From Paraburkholderia sp. (GTDB lineage Bacteria > Pseudomonadota > Gammaproteobacteria > Burkholderiales > Burkholderiaceae), in NCBI RefSeq assembly GCF_026225065.1, contig NZ_JAMFSB010000367.1, positions 1 through 51,426 of the forward strand: 51,426 nucleotides of DNA. The letters run 5' to 3'. Position numbers and translations under genes: made by a program. Position 1 is the stretch's first letter; every line of letters starts with the position of its first letter. Below are positions 1 to 7,865 of this stretch, piece by piece. Below the pieces are notes generated by a model, which did no database searches, was not told where the DNA came from, and was given only the letters and a program-made list of their open reading frames with translations.

Positions 1-1
1 C

Positions 2-265
2 GAGAAGCTGCGGCTGGTGCACCGGGTAATTGCGGCGCAATCGGCGGCAGCAGTGGAACCCGCGCAGGCGGCGCAAGCGGCTCAAGCGGCGGAGCCCGCA
101 CAAGCCGCCCACCCGGCGGAAGCGACCATACCGGCGCCAGAGGTCCAAGCAGGCCAAACGCTGGAGCCTGCGCCAGCGCTGGCGACGGCATCGGCGCCGC
201 AACCGGAGCAATCGCAGCAAGCGCCGCAAGACGCGCCCACGCCAAATCCCGCAACCGCTCCGTAA
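2..265 (+). CDS. C-terminal part of an Ala/Pro/Gln-rich protein (5' end outside window)
   Basis: The frame is open from the left edge of the window and stops at TAA 263-265, so this is probably the 3' end of a gene that starts upstream. The first residues (EKLRLVHRVIAAQ) look like ordinary folded protein. The rest is a low-complexity tail of Ala, Pro, Gln and Glu with repeated AQAA and EPAQ units, probably a disordered linker or tail. No domain can be recognised from this fragment, so no function is proposed. A GTG at 17 could start a shorter ORF, but nothing suggests a gene begins there. Composition bias alone keeps many frames open here, so the frame choice is only moderately sure. Confidence 0.45.
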   Translation, partial: EKLRLVHRVIAAQSAAAVEPAQAAQAAQAAEPAQAAHPAEATIPAPEVQAGQTLEPAPALATASAPQPEQSQQAPQDAPTPNPATAP

Positions 266-273
266 TATATTGT

Positions 274-294
274 TACCAATAGTAAACCTTGGTA
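274..294. other. Short inverted repeat between the first two genes
   Basis: TACCAA (274-279) and TTGGTA (289-294) form a perfect 6-bp inverted repeat with a 9-base AT-rich loop. It lies just after the first stop codon and about 100 bases before the TPR gene. It could be a weak hairpin or an operator; no T-run follows. Confidence 0.2.
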
Positions 295-394
295 GTGAAA
301 CGCTCGCTATCCTGCCCGTTCTGGCGGAGTGGCACAGGCTGTCGGCCTCGGCTGACTCCGCCCAAACCGCCCCTCAGAACAAGGCAGGACATCG

Positions 395-2767
395 ATGCGG
401 ACCGACCAGTGTCTCGCGTTGGCCAAAGAGCGTCACCTCGCGGGCGATCTCAGCGGCGCACGCACGCTCTACGAAACCGTCCTCGCCGACGAGCCGGCCA
501 ATGCCGACGTGATGTTTCGCCTGGGCGTGCTCGGCCTGCAATGCGCCGCCTACGATGACGCCCTCGCCTGGCTCGACCGCGCGATTGCGCTGGCGCCGCA
601 GGAGTCCCGCTATCATTTCGCGCGTGGCCAGGTGCTCTCGACGATGGGACGCTTCGACGACGCCATCGACACCTACCGCGCCCTCCTCGCCTTCGATGCC
701 ACCTCCGCCGATCTCTGGTTCGCGCTCGCCAACGCGCTGCAGTCGGGCGGCGACCTGCGCGCCGCCGCTGCGGCCTACGAGTCCGCAGCCTTGCTCGACC
801 CCGCGCAGGTCGATGCGTTGAACAATCTGGGCAACTGCCATCGTCAACTTGGCGCGCCTGAACGCGCACAAGACGCCTATCGCCGCGCCCTTGCAGTTCA
901 GCGCGATCACGCGAATGCCTTGACCAACCTCGGGACCCTGCTGCAAGCGAACGGCCAGATCGACGCAGCAATCCAACTGCTCACCGAGGCGCTGCGCGTC
1001 GCGCCCGATTCGCCGTCGTGCCTGCTCAATCTCGGCGTAGCTTTGTGCGAGCGTCGCCAGTTCGACGAGGCGGCGGCACTGCTCATGCGCACGCTCGAAG
1101 TCGAGCCGCGCTTTCCCAAAGCGGCCTATAACCTTGGCAACGCGCTGCATGCGCTCGGCCAGCGCCGCGATGCGCAGACGCAGTACCGCAACGCAATCGC
1201 GCTCGACCCGCACCACGCGGACGCCTACAACAATCTGGGCAACGTCAGCAAGGAACTGGGCGAATACAAAGCCGCCGCTGACGCGTTCGACGCGGCAATC
1301 CGCGCGCGTCCGGGGTTTGTCGCCGCGTATAACAATGCCGGCAATCTGATGCGCACGCTGCGCCGCACCGCCGATGCGGAGGCGCTCTTCACAGCCGCAC
1401 TCGGCTTTGATCCGGATCACTCGGCTTCGCACAACAACCTTGGCAATGTGCTGAAAGACTGCGGCGCGCTCGACGAAGGCATCGTCCACTACCGGCGTGC
1501 GGTGGAATGCGATCCGGGCAACGTCGTCGCGCATAGCAATCTCGCGTATGCGCTGACGTTCCAGGCCGAGCATGGCGAAGCAGTGCTCGAAGAATGCCGC
1601 CGCTGGTCCGCGCAACATGAAGCGCCGCTGCGTGTCGCGCGCGCGCCGCATACGAACGACCGCACGGCCGGCCGCCGTCTGAAAATCGGCTACGTGGCGG
1701 CGGATTTCCGCGACCACTGCCAATCGCTCTTCACCGTGCCGTTTTTCTCGCACCACGATCATGAACAGTTCGAGATCTACTGCTATGCGAGCGTCGAGCG
1801 GCCTGACGATCTGACGCGACGTCTCGCCGGCTATGCCGACGTGTGGCGCGATGTGCGTGAACTGGACGATGAAGGCCTCTCACAACAGATCCGCGTGGAT
1901 GGCATCGACATCCTCGTCGATCTGGCCATGCATATGGCCGACGGCCGGCCTTTGCTGTTTGCCCGCAAACCGGCGCCAGTGCAGGTGGCGTGGCTCGCCT
2001 ATCCCGGCACGACTGGCATCGAGGCGATCGACTACCGCCTGACCGACCCTCATCTCGACCCGCTCGACTCAAACGGCTCAGCCGCGAACGACAGCCACTA
2101 TACCGAGCGCTCACTGCGCCTCGCGGACTCCTTCTGGTGTTACGACCCGCTGACGAACGAGCCGGCCGTGAACGCGTTGCCCGCGGCCACGACGAACCAC
2201 ATTAACTTCGGATGCCTTAACAATCCATGCAAACTGACCGATCGCACGCTTGCCATGTGGAGCACGGTGCTGCGCGAAGTGCCCGACGCGCGTCTGCTCC
2301 TGATGGCGCCAGCCGGCAACGCGCACCGCAATCTTGCACAGCGCATGGAACAGCAAGGCATCGACACGCAGCGCGTCGGCTTCGTGCCATTTCAGCCGCG
2401 CGCCGATTATCTGCGCACGTATCACCAGATCGACCTCGGCCTCGACACGTTTCCGTACAACGGTCATACCACGAGCCTCGACTCGCTGTGGATGGGCGTG
2501 CCGGTTGTGACACGAGTCGGTGAGACTGCCGTGGGACGTGGCGGGCTGAGTCAACTTGCGAATCTGGGACTGACCGAGCTGGCAGCGTACTCAGACGATG
2601 CGTTTGTACGCATCGCCGTCGAACTGGCCGCCGACCGGCCGCGTCTGGCCGCATTGCGGCAAACCCTGCGGCCGCGCATGGAGCAATCGCCGCTGATGGA
2701 CGGCGCGCGTTTCGCGCGCACCGTCGAGGCGGCGTATCGGCAGATGTGGCGGGCCTGGTGTGCCTAG
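395..2767 (+). CDS. TPR-repeat O-GlcNAc transferase-like glycosyltransferase (GT41/SPINDLY type)
   Basis: 790 aa. Residues about 1-410 are a run of tetratricopeptide repeats, recognisable by repeated YNNLGN and LNNLGN motifs and Ala-rich helices. From about residue 426 (LKIGYVAADFRDH) to 780 the protein matches the catalytic half of O-linked GlcNAc transferases, with GCLNNPCKLTD and the nucleotide-binding stretch LDTFPYNGHTTSLDSLWMG. In bacteria such proteins are thought to glycosylate cytoplasmic or flagellar proteins, with the TPR array choosing the target; that role is inference here because no flagellin gene is in view. No signal peptide is seen, so it should be cytoplasmic. The ATG follows a weak AGGCAGG. 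The stop overlaps the convergent DUF3443 gene by four bases. Confidence 0.88.
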   Translation: MRTDQCLALAKERHLAGDLSGARTLYETVLADEPANADVMFRLGVLGLQCAAYDDALAWLDRAIALAPQESRYHFARGQVLSTMGRFDDAIDTYRALLAFDATSADLWFALANALQSGGDLRAAAAAYESAALLDPAQVDALNNLGNCHRQLGAPERAQDAYRRALAVQRDHANALTNLGTLLQANGQIDAAIQLLTEALRVAPDSPSCLLNLGVALCERRQFDEAAALLMRTLEVEPRFPKAAYNLGNALHALGQRRDAQTQYRNAIALDPHHADAYNNLGNVSKELGEYKAAADAFDAAIRARPGFVAAYNNAGNLMRTLRRTADAEALFTAALGFDPDHSASHNNLGNVLKDCGALDEGIVHYRRAVECDPGNVVAHSNLAYALTFQAEHGEAVLEECRRWSAQHEAPLRVARAPHTNDRTAGRRLKIGYVAADFRDHCQSLFTVPFFSHHDHEQFEIYCYASVERPDDLTRRLAGYADVWRDVRELDDEGLSQQIRVDGIDILVDLAMHMADGRPLLFARKPAPVQVAWLAYPGTTGIEAIDYRLTDPHLDPLDSNGSAANDSHYTERSLRLADSFWCYDPLTNEPAVNALPAATTNHINFGCLNNPCKLTDRTLAMWSTVLREVPDARLLLMAPAGNAHRNLAQRMEQQGIDTQRVGFVPFQPRADYLRTYHQIDLGLDTFPYNGHTTSLDSLWMGVPVVTRVGETAVGRGGLSQLANLGLTELAAYSDDAFVRIAVELAADRPRLAALRQTLRPRMEQSPLMDGARFARTVEAAYRQMWRAWCA

Positions 2768-4023
2768 TACGCGATATACGGCCCGGTGCCGCCCGGCGTC
2801 GATTGCTGCTCGACCGCTGCATAGACGCTGCGGCCGTAGAAGAACGGCAGGCCCCAGTCGAAAATAGCCGAGGTCACGAACGCCGGCCCCGCCAGCAGCG
2901 GCATCACCGCATCCCCGCTGGAAACCTGCGTTAGCGCCGTGGCGTTGCCTACATCGAACGACACCGCACTGTTGATGCCGTTCACGCCTTCGATCACTGC
3001 GCTCAACTGCTCAGTCGAGGCTGGGCAGTAGTACGCGTTATTCGGGCTGGCGCAGACCGGCAATCCAGTGGTTTGGAAGAACAGGCCGGTCGAACCGCTA
3101 TCCATGATGCTATTCGTGTAGGTCGTGCCGTTTTGCACGGTCGAGAAGGTGCCGTTGTTCGGATTGACGCCGATCACCTGCGCACTGCCCAATCCGTTGT
3201 TGGTCTCGGTGCCGATCCCGAACACCAGTTGTCCGGCCAGCGACGCCGCACCGCTCGAGGCGGCGGTGGGCAACATGAGGACAGCGCCGTTATTGTCGGT
3301 GCTGAAATAAGGAATCGGATTGGCCACCTGCAGCGCTTCCGCGAGGGCGAGCGACGTGCATGTAGTCCCCTGGCAACCGTAATAGGTTGCGGGCACAGCC
3401 TGCTGCACGCAGTTATAGCCGCAATCGTGCTTGAACACGCCAATGCCGAGCACGCCATTGGCGGCGAGCGCGGTAGGCGTGTTGCGCGACGCGCCGACGC
3501 TGCTGCAGTCCGACGGCACGGCGCTGTAGTTCGGATCGATCACCTGGATCGGCAGTGAAGCCGCCTTCTCACCGCCAATCTGCACATCGGCGATCCGCAC
3601 AGAACCCCACGTATAGCCATCGAAGAACTGCATGCATTCGGCCACCGGATTGGCGAGAGCATCCTGCTCCTGCGGCAACGCCACCGAGGCCGGCAATTGC
3701 GACGCGAACAGCCGCAGACCCCATGAGCCAGTGTCGACCAGCACGTGATTGATGGTTTGACACCGTGTCGAACCGGGCGCACAAACCGTCACGCTGACGA
3801 AGGGCATGTTCGGCACGCCCGTCACGCCGGAGTCGACGGTCACTGCCGCGACGTTGGCAGCCAGCACCTGAGCGGCGGGCGTCGTCGTGGTGGCGGTCTG
3901 CGTCGAGGTGGACGCACTCGACGCGCTAGTGCTCGCACCGCCGCCTCCACCACCGCACGCGGCGAGCAACAAGGCGAAGACTGCAACGACGAGCAACTTA
4001 AGGAACGAGTCAGAAGGGCGCAT
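2764..4023 (-). CDS. DUF3443 family lipoprotein
   Basis: 419 aa from the ATG at 4023, which opens a clear lipoprotein signal: a short charged start, a hydrophobic core and LLLAAC, followed by a poly-Gly stretch. A longer frame upstream lacks signal-peptide character and overlaps DUF2844. The mature part carries VTVDSGVTG, NMPFVSVTVCAPGS and VLVDTGSWGLRL, typical of DUF3443. The VDTGSWGLR stretch looks like an aspartic-protease DTG motif and a second MDSGSTGLFF follows about 200 residues later. A retropepsin or pepsin-like fold is therefore an attractive guess but is not shown. The function is unknown. It starts 10 bp after DUF2844 stops, so the two are almost surely co-transcribed. Confidence 0.85.
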   Translation of the reverse strand: MRPSDSFLKLLVVAVFALLLAACGGGGGGASTSASSASTSTQTATTTTPAAQVLAANVAAVTVDSGVTGVPNMPFVSVTVCAPGSTRCQTINHVLVDTGSWGLRLFASQLPASVALPQEQDALANPVAECMQFFDGYTWGSVRIADVQIGGEKAASLPIQVIDPNYSAVPSDCSSVGASRNTPTALAANGVLGIGVFKHDCGYNCVQQAVPATYYGCQGTTCTSLALAEALQVANPIPYFSTDNNGAVLMLPTAASSGAASLAGQLVFGIGTETNNGLGSAQVIGVNPNNGTFSTVQNGTTYTNSIMDSGSTGLFFQTTGLPVCASPNNAYYCPASTEQLSAVIEGVNGINSAVSFDVGNATALTQVSSGDAVMPLLAGPAFVTSAIFDWGLPFFYGRSVYAAVEQQSTPGGTGPYIAY

Positions 4024-4033
4024 GGTCGCTCCG

Positions 4034-4492
4034 TTATTGAATGACATTGACATCGACGCCCGCGGGCACCGCTTGCGGCAGGTACGCATGTCCCGCGAAG
4101 GCACGCAGATGACCGCCCGAGAACACCACGAGATCGCTGTTCGACACGGCCAGCGGCGTCGCACGGCGCGTCGCGGTGGCTGCGACGTATTGGTCGAACG
4201 CCATGCCCAGCGTGGTCTTCAGATCCGGCAGAGTCGGCCCTTCCCATGCAACGCCGAACACCGTGCCATTGGGTGCGACGTACTCGCGCACCACCGTGCC
4301 GGAGGGCAGCGTAATCAGATGAACCGTATACGCGGATTGCGAAGTACTGCTATGCGATATGGCATGCATCACCGCCTGGTCGCTACTGATGCTGCTGACT
4401 TTCTGACCCAACGTGGCTTGTGCAGGCGAAGAAAGCGCACAGATTGCCCCGAGCATTGCGCAAGCAATGCCTGTATGAAGCATCGTTTTCAA
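4034..4492 (-). CDS. DUF2844 family exported protein
   Basis: 152 aa with an N-terminal signal peptide (hydrophobic about residues 6-25, probable cleavage after SPAQA). The remainder matches DUF2844 in its general pattern: a short secreted domain with LITLPSGTVVREYV and FGVAWEGPTLPDL. Its function is unknown. It is the first gene of a two-gene unit with DUF3443, with a 10-bp gap. Co-occurrence of the two families suggests that the secreted protein and the lipoprotein act together in the periplasm or outer membrane; this is inference. Confidence 0.85.
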   Translation of the reverse strand: MKTMLHTGIACAMLGAICALSSPAQATLGQKVSSISSDQAVMHAISHSSTSQSAYTVHLITLPSGTVVREYVAPNGTVFGVAWEGPTLPDLKTTLGMAFDQYVAATATRRATPLAVSNSDLVVFSGGHLRAFAGHAYLPQAVPAGVDVNVIQ

Positions 4493-5018
4493 GTGAATTC
4501 CTTCGAGGTGAAAGCGCTCGTGATCCCCATCGCGACCGCGAACGACGAATTAGGGGCGCACTTCTCGACCGGCGGGCACTGGTGCTGCAATCACGCCTGG
4601 AGAGGTTGCGTGAATGCGTCTACGGAGTGGCGGAGCGAAACTTTAGTGAAGGAAAATCGCTCTCGCAATCGTTTGGCGGGGAATCCAAACCGGCGTGGCT
4701 ACGAGGGGCGTTTGATTTATGGAATCGGTGCTAACACCAGCGGTGCATACGCGTCGATTTTCGATAGTGTCCGCGTTTTAAGCGAACAGCATCCACACGG
4801 GCAAGAGTTGCAGCAAAAAAGTTATGGTGCGCCGACGCTTGATCTCGTTTTATTAAATAGACGCTACATAAATGCCGCCGGAGCAGGTTTTCCTCATACT
4901 TTTCGTTCTGCGAACTTTATTTTTCTTTGGGGAGCCCGGCATCGGTGTCATGTGAATTCAGGTGGACCTGCAACGGAAAGCTAACCGTAATCTCCCGCGT
5001 TCCGGCCTACAAATGAAA
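4493..5018. other. Intergenic region upstream of DUF2844, no gene seen
   Basis: About 525 bases hold no ORF with coding character; the frames that cross it are low-quality readings of mixed composition. Base composition falls sharply from about 4840 to 4935 (AT-rich runs such as TTTTATTAAATAGA and ACTTTATTTTTCTTTGG), unlike the genes around it. It must contain the DUF2844 promoter at its left end. No specific promoter box is convincing. Confidence 0.4.
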
Positions 5019-5058
5019 ATGCCGGCGATGACTGCGTACTTCCAGTCAGCACCGGCAT
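5019..5058 (-). terminator. Hairpin downstream of the phasin gene
   Basis: ATGCCGG (5019-5025) pairs with CCGGCAT (5052-5058), and the inner TGACT (5029-5033) pairs with AGTCA (5044-5048). It lies about 50 bases beyond the phasin stop on the minus strand. No long T-run follows, so it may be a processing or weak termination hairpin. Confidence 0.5.
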
Positions 5059-5109
5059 CTGTTCGACCGCATCTGCCTGCTCGCGAGGCGAGGGCAAGCC
5101 GCCAGTCTG

Positions 5110-5529
5110 TTACTGCTTCGGTTGCAAAAGCGTCTTGAGTTCCTGCACGTTCTCTTCTACGCGCTTTGCGATCACCGCATACGACTCGGCCTGCGATTGA
5201 TACGCGGCCTGCGCGAGCTGTTGCATATCGGCAAGGGCCTTATGCAAGCTTTGCTGGACCAGTTCGGCCGTTTGCGTGGGTGCGCCTCCGGTAGCGGAGA
5301 ACTGACCCGCCAGGGTCTGCAACTCGCCCAGAGTTGAACGGAGCATGTCGGCCTGCTTTTGCGCGAGCGACTGCATACCCTGCAGCGCAGCCTGATTCGC
5401 CGTGACCAGCGCCTCGACGTCCTTGCGTCGCGCTTCCATAATGGCGGGCACGTCGAAGCCAGGTAGTTTGAACTGCTCCAGCATTTTGGTGAATTCGCCA
5501 AACGGATTGGTGGCGTCAAATCGTTCCAT
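5110..5529 (-). CDS. Phasin family protein (polyhydroxyalkanoate granule-associated)
   Basis: 139 aa, almost entirely helical and amphipathic, with no cysteines and a Gln/Ala/Leu-rich sequence. The N-terminal MLEQFKLPGFDV followed by IMEARRKDVEALVTANQAALQGMQ is the classic phasin start. Phasins coat PHA storage granules and control their size and number. The length is shorter than the common 180-190 aa PhaP of this group, so this is probably a secondary phasin. The ATG at 5529 has a strong GGAGG Shine-Dalgarno seven bases upstream. It stands alone, with no pha biosynthesis gene nearby. Confidence 0.88.
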   Translation of the reverse strand: MERFDATNPFGEFTKMLEQFKLPGFDVPAIMEARRKDVEALVTANQAALQGMQSLAQKQADMLRSTLGELQTLAGQFSATGGAPTQTAELVQQSLHKALADMQQLAQAAYQSQAESYAVIAKRVEENVQELKTLLQPKQ

Positions 5530-5930
5530 GCTATTTCCTCCAGAGCAGATAGTTACATGTCATGCGAGCACACGCTGTAATCATGCGCCTTCTGCCGTTA
5601 TTGCGCCAGCTAAGGGACAGAACCGTGCGTGATCGGTCCGCGTTGCACGATTCTTACTGGCCCTTACTACGCTGACTCGGCCAGCGCACATTCACCACAC
5701 TTGTGCGCATTGTCGGCGATTTTTCAGGCGATCGTAAACAGAATGAAATTAGCGTCGCGTCATCTTCGAGGCGATGTGTAATTCTGCGGCGCCATACCTC
5801 AAGAACTCATCCTGCAGGTCGTTTACACGGGTACGACCCAGCGGCGCGCGATGGGGATTCCGGCCAGACAAACACGCGCACGCATTCCCTCCGTAAAGAT
5901 TGATTACACCATCGTCACAGGTATCCCCGC
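5530..5930. other. Divergent promoter region between phasin and chemoreceptor
   Basis: About 400 bases without a supported gene. The left end holds the phasin Shine-Dalgarno. I looked for a sigma-28 promoter for the chemoreceptor: a TAAAGATT is present near 5892 but no GCCGATAA-like box lies at the right distance. The region is otherwise unremarkable. Confidence 0.4.
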
Positions 5931-7640
5931 ATGAACAAGTTGACCAACACCATCAGGTTCAAGATCATTCTCGCGCTCGGCGCGTGCATTGTCCTGATGA
6001 TCGCTATCGGTTTGATGGGCGTTCGTGGGCTCTCGACCATGAGCTCCGACATGAACTCCATGTACACGGGCAGCACCGTGCCGATCGAAGACCTCGCTGC
6101 CACGCAAGCCGATGCGCTGAAAATTCGCCTGATGCTGAGCCGTCTGATGGGCATGCACGACCAGAACGAACAAAAACAGGCAGTCGCGCAGGTTCGCGAA
6201 TTGCAGAAAAAACTCAACGCCTCGTGGACCGACTACTACCCGAGCAAGGTCTCCGCTGATGACGAACGCAAGATCGCCGATCAGATCGCCGCACAATCCG
6301 CCGACTTCAAAGCGCAGGTCGACACCGTCCTCGCCGCTGTCGACGGCGGTACGTTCGACGCCAGCAATACGTCCCTCGACAAAATGCGCGACGTGGGCAA
6401 CGCGCTGTCCGATACCATCGATCAGGACATCGATATCAACGCGACCCAGGTCAAGCAGACCGCGGATCAGGGCGTGGACACGTTCCACATGCTGCTGTGG
6501 GTCTCCATCGGCGCAATCGTGCTCGGTCTGATCGTCGCCATCGCGGCATCCATGTATCTGCTGAAGACGATCATGATTCCGCTCCGAGCGGCACTGAATG
6601 TCGCGCAGCGCATCGCCGAAGGACAACTCGAAAACGAGCTCACCGTTCACTCGAAGGACGAATTCGGTCACCTGCTCGGCGCACTCAAGCAGATGGACAC
6701 GCAGCTTGCCGGCATCGTGCGCGGCATCAAGAGTTCGAGCGAATCGATCATGGTGGCTTCGAGCGAAATTGCCGCCGGCAATATGGACCTGTCTTCGCGT
6801 ACCGAAGAGCAAGCCGCGTCGCTGGAAGAAACCGCTGCCAGCATGGAGCAGCTCACTGCCACCGTCAAACAGAACTCCGAAAACGCACGCCAGGCCACCA
6901 CGCTGGCCGGCAATGCATCGGAGATCGCGGACAAGGGCAACACCGTTGTCGAGCGCATGCTGGTGACAATGGGCGATATCACCGCGAGCTCGTCGAAGAT
7001 TGCCGAGATCACCACGTTGATCGAAGGCATCGCGTTCCAGACCAATATTCTTGCGCTGAACGCCGCCGTGGAAGCAGCGCGTGCCGGTGAACAAGGGCGC
7101 GGCTTCGCAGTCGTGGCGGGCGAAGTGCGCAGTCTCGCGCAGCGTTCGTCAAGTGCTGCGAAGGAGATCAAGGACCTGATCCAGAGTTCGGTCGCAACGA
7201 TTCACAGCGGCTCGACCCAGGCCCAAGAAGTGGGCCGCACGATGACTGAGGTGCAGCAAGCCATCAAGCGGGTCGCCGATATCAACGCCGAAATCTCTGC
7301 CGCGTCCGATGAGCAAAGCCGTGGTATCGAACAGGTGAACCAGGCCGTGAGCCAGATGGACGAAGTGACGCAACAGAACGCGGCACTGGTCGAAGAGGCA
7401 TCGGCTGCCGCCCAGTCGCTGGAACAGCAGGCCGCGCAGCAAAAGCGGGCCGTCTCCGTGTTCAGGGTGACCGAGAGCCATTCAGGCGTCGCGCCGCGTG
7501 CGCAGCGTGATGTGGCCGCTCCCGCCAAAAAGCGCGTTCCCGTCGTGCGTCCCGCAGTCAAACGCGAACCGCTCGCCGCGGCCGCTCAACCTGCCGTTGC
7601 ATTGTCAGAGGCGGGTTCGAACAACTGGGAGACGTTTTAA
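5931..7640 (+). CDS. Methyl-accepting chemotaxis protein (Tar/Tsr type, NWETF tail)
   Basis: 569 aa. TM1 is about residues 11-31 and TM2 about 186-210, enclosing a mostly helical periplasmic domain of the four-helix-bundle type. A HAMP linker follows (about 210-262), then the cytoplasmic signalling coiled coil. The conserved hairpin tip around residue 367 ([20 protein letters not shown], then QGRGFAVVA) binds CheA and CheW. Flanking Gln/Glu-rich helices are likely methylation sites. The protein ends in NWETF, the docking pentapeptide for CheR and CheB, after a long Ala/Pro linker. The ligand is unknown. No che genes lie in the window, so it must work with a chemosensory array encoded elsewhere. 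Confidence 0.95.
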   Translation: MNKLTNTIRFKIILALGACIVLMIAIGLMGVRGLSTMSSDMNSMYTGSTVPIEDLAATQADALKIRLMLSRLMGMHDQNEQKQAVAQVRELQKKLNASWTDYYPSKVSADDERKIADQIAAQSADFKAQVDTVLAAVDGGTFDASNTSLDKMRDVGNALSDTIDQDIDINATQVKQTADQGVDTFHMLLWVSIGAIVLGLIVAIAASMYLLKTIMIPLRAALNVAQRIAEGQLENELTVHSKDEFGHLLGALKQMDTQLAGIVRGIKSSSESIMVASSEIAAGNMDLSSRTEEQAASLEETAASMEQLTATVKQNSENARQATTLAGNASEIADKGNTVVERMLVTMGDITASSSKIAEITTLIEGIAFQTNILALNAAVEAARAGEQGRGFAVVAGEVRSLAQRSSSAAKEIKDLIQSSVATIHSGSTQAQEVGRTMTEVQQAIKRVADINAEISAASDEQSRGIEQVNQAVSQMDEVTQQNAALVEEASAAAQSLEQQAAQQKRAVSVFRVTESHSGVAPRAQRDVAAPAKKRVPVVRPAVKREPLAAAAQPAVALSEAGSNNWETF

Positions 7641-7656
7641 CGCTTGACCCCACCCG

Positions 7657-7693
7657 CGGTGCGCGATCGCCGATCACGACAGATTGCGCACCG
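7657..7693 (+). terminator. Hairpin after the chemoreceptor gene
   Basis: CGGTGCGC (7657-7664) and GCGCACCG (7686-7693) form a perfect 8-bp stem with a 21-base loop, 17 bases after the stop codon. There is no T-run, so Rho-independent termination is uncertain. Confidence 0.4.
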
Positions 7694-7748
7694 TCGGAGG
7701 CTTCTCGAGACAGGCCAAGGCCTCACGATTCATCAAACCTGCCTGCCG

Positions 7749-7775
7749 GAAAATTCTGTAAGCTTCGGCCGATAT
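7749..7775 (+). promoter_or_regulatory. Candidate sigma-28 (FliA) promoter for the diguanylate cyclase
   Basis: GAAAATTC (7749-7756), 11 bases, then GCCGATAT (7768-7775). Against the sigma-28 consensus TAAAGTTT-N11-GCCGATAA this is 5 of 8 and 7 of 8 matches with exact spacing. The cyclase starts about 90 bases downstream, which allows a normal leader. Confidence 0.42.
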
Positions 7776-7865
7776 ACTCGCGACGCTCTCGCTAACCAGC
7801 GTCTCAGCCCCCTCGTCGAGCAGTAAAAATAAAAGCGCTCGCCGTGAGCCGGCCAATCAGATCTT

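Noticed and set aside
1..265. Ala/Gln/Pro repeats as a phase-variable tract
   Set aside because: The repeats are imperfect at the DNA level and in triplet units, so slippage would not switch the frame.
374..1762. 462-codon minus-strand frame opposite the TPR transferase
   Set aside because: It lies entirely opposite a gene with clear TPR and GT41 motifs; its translation is Arg/Val/Ala-rich without any domain and is an effect of high GC.
3887..4984. 365-codon plus-strand frame across DUF3443, DUF2844 and the following spacer
   Set aside because: It is antisense to two genes with signal peptides and gives no recognisable protein.
5733..5760. Possible sigma-28 promoter upstream of the chemoreceptor
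   Set aside because: A TAAA box exists but there is no GCCGATAA-like partner at the right spacing.
5904..7094. 396-codon minus frame opposite the chemoreceptor
   Set aside because: Shadow of the conserved receptor; no ribosome site or domain.
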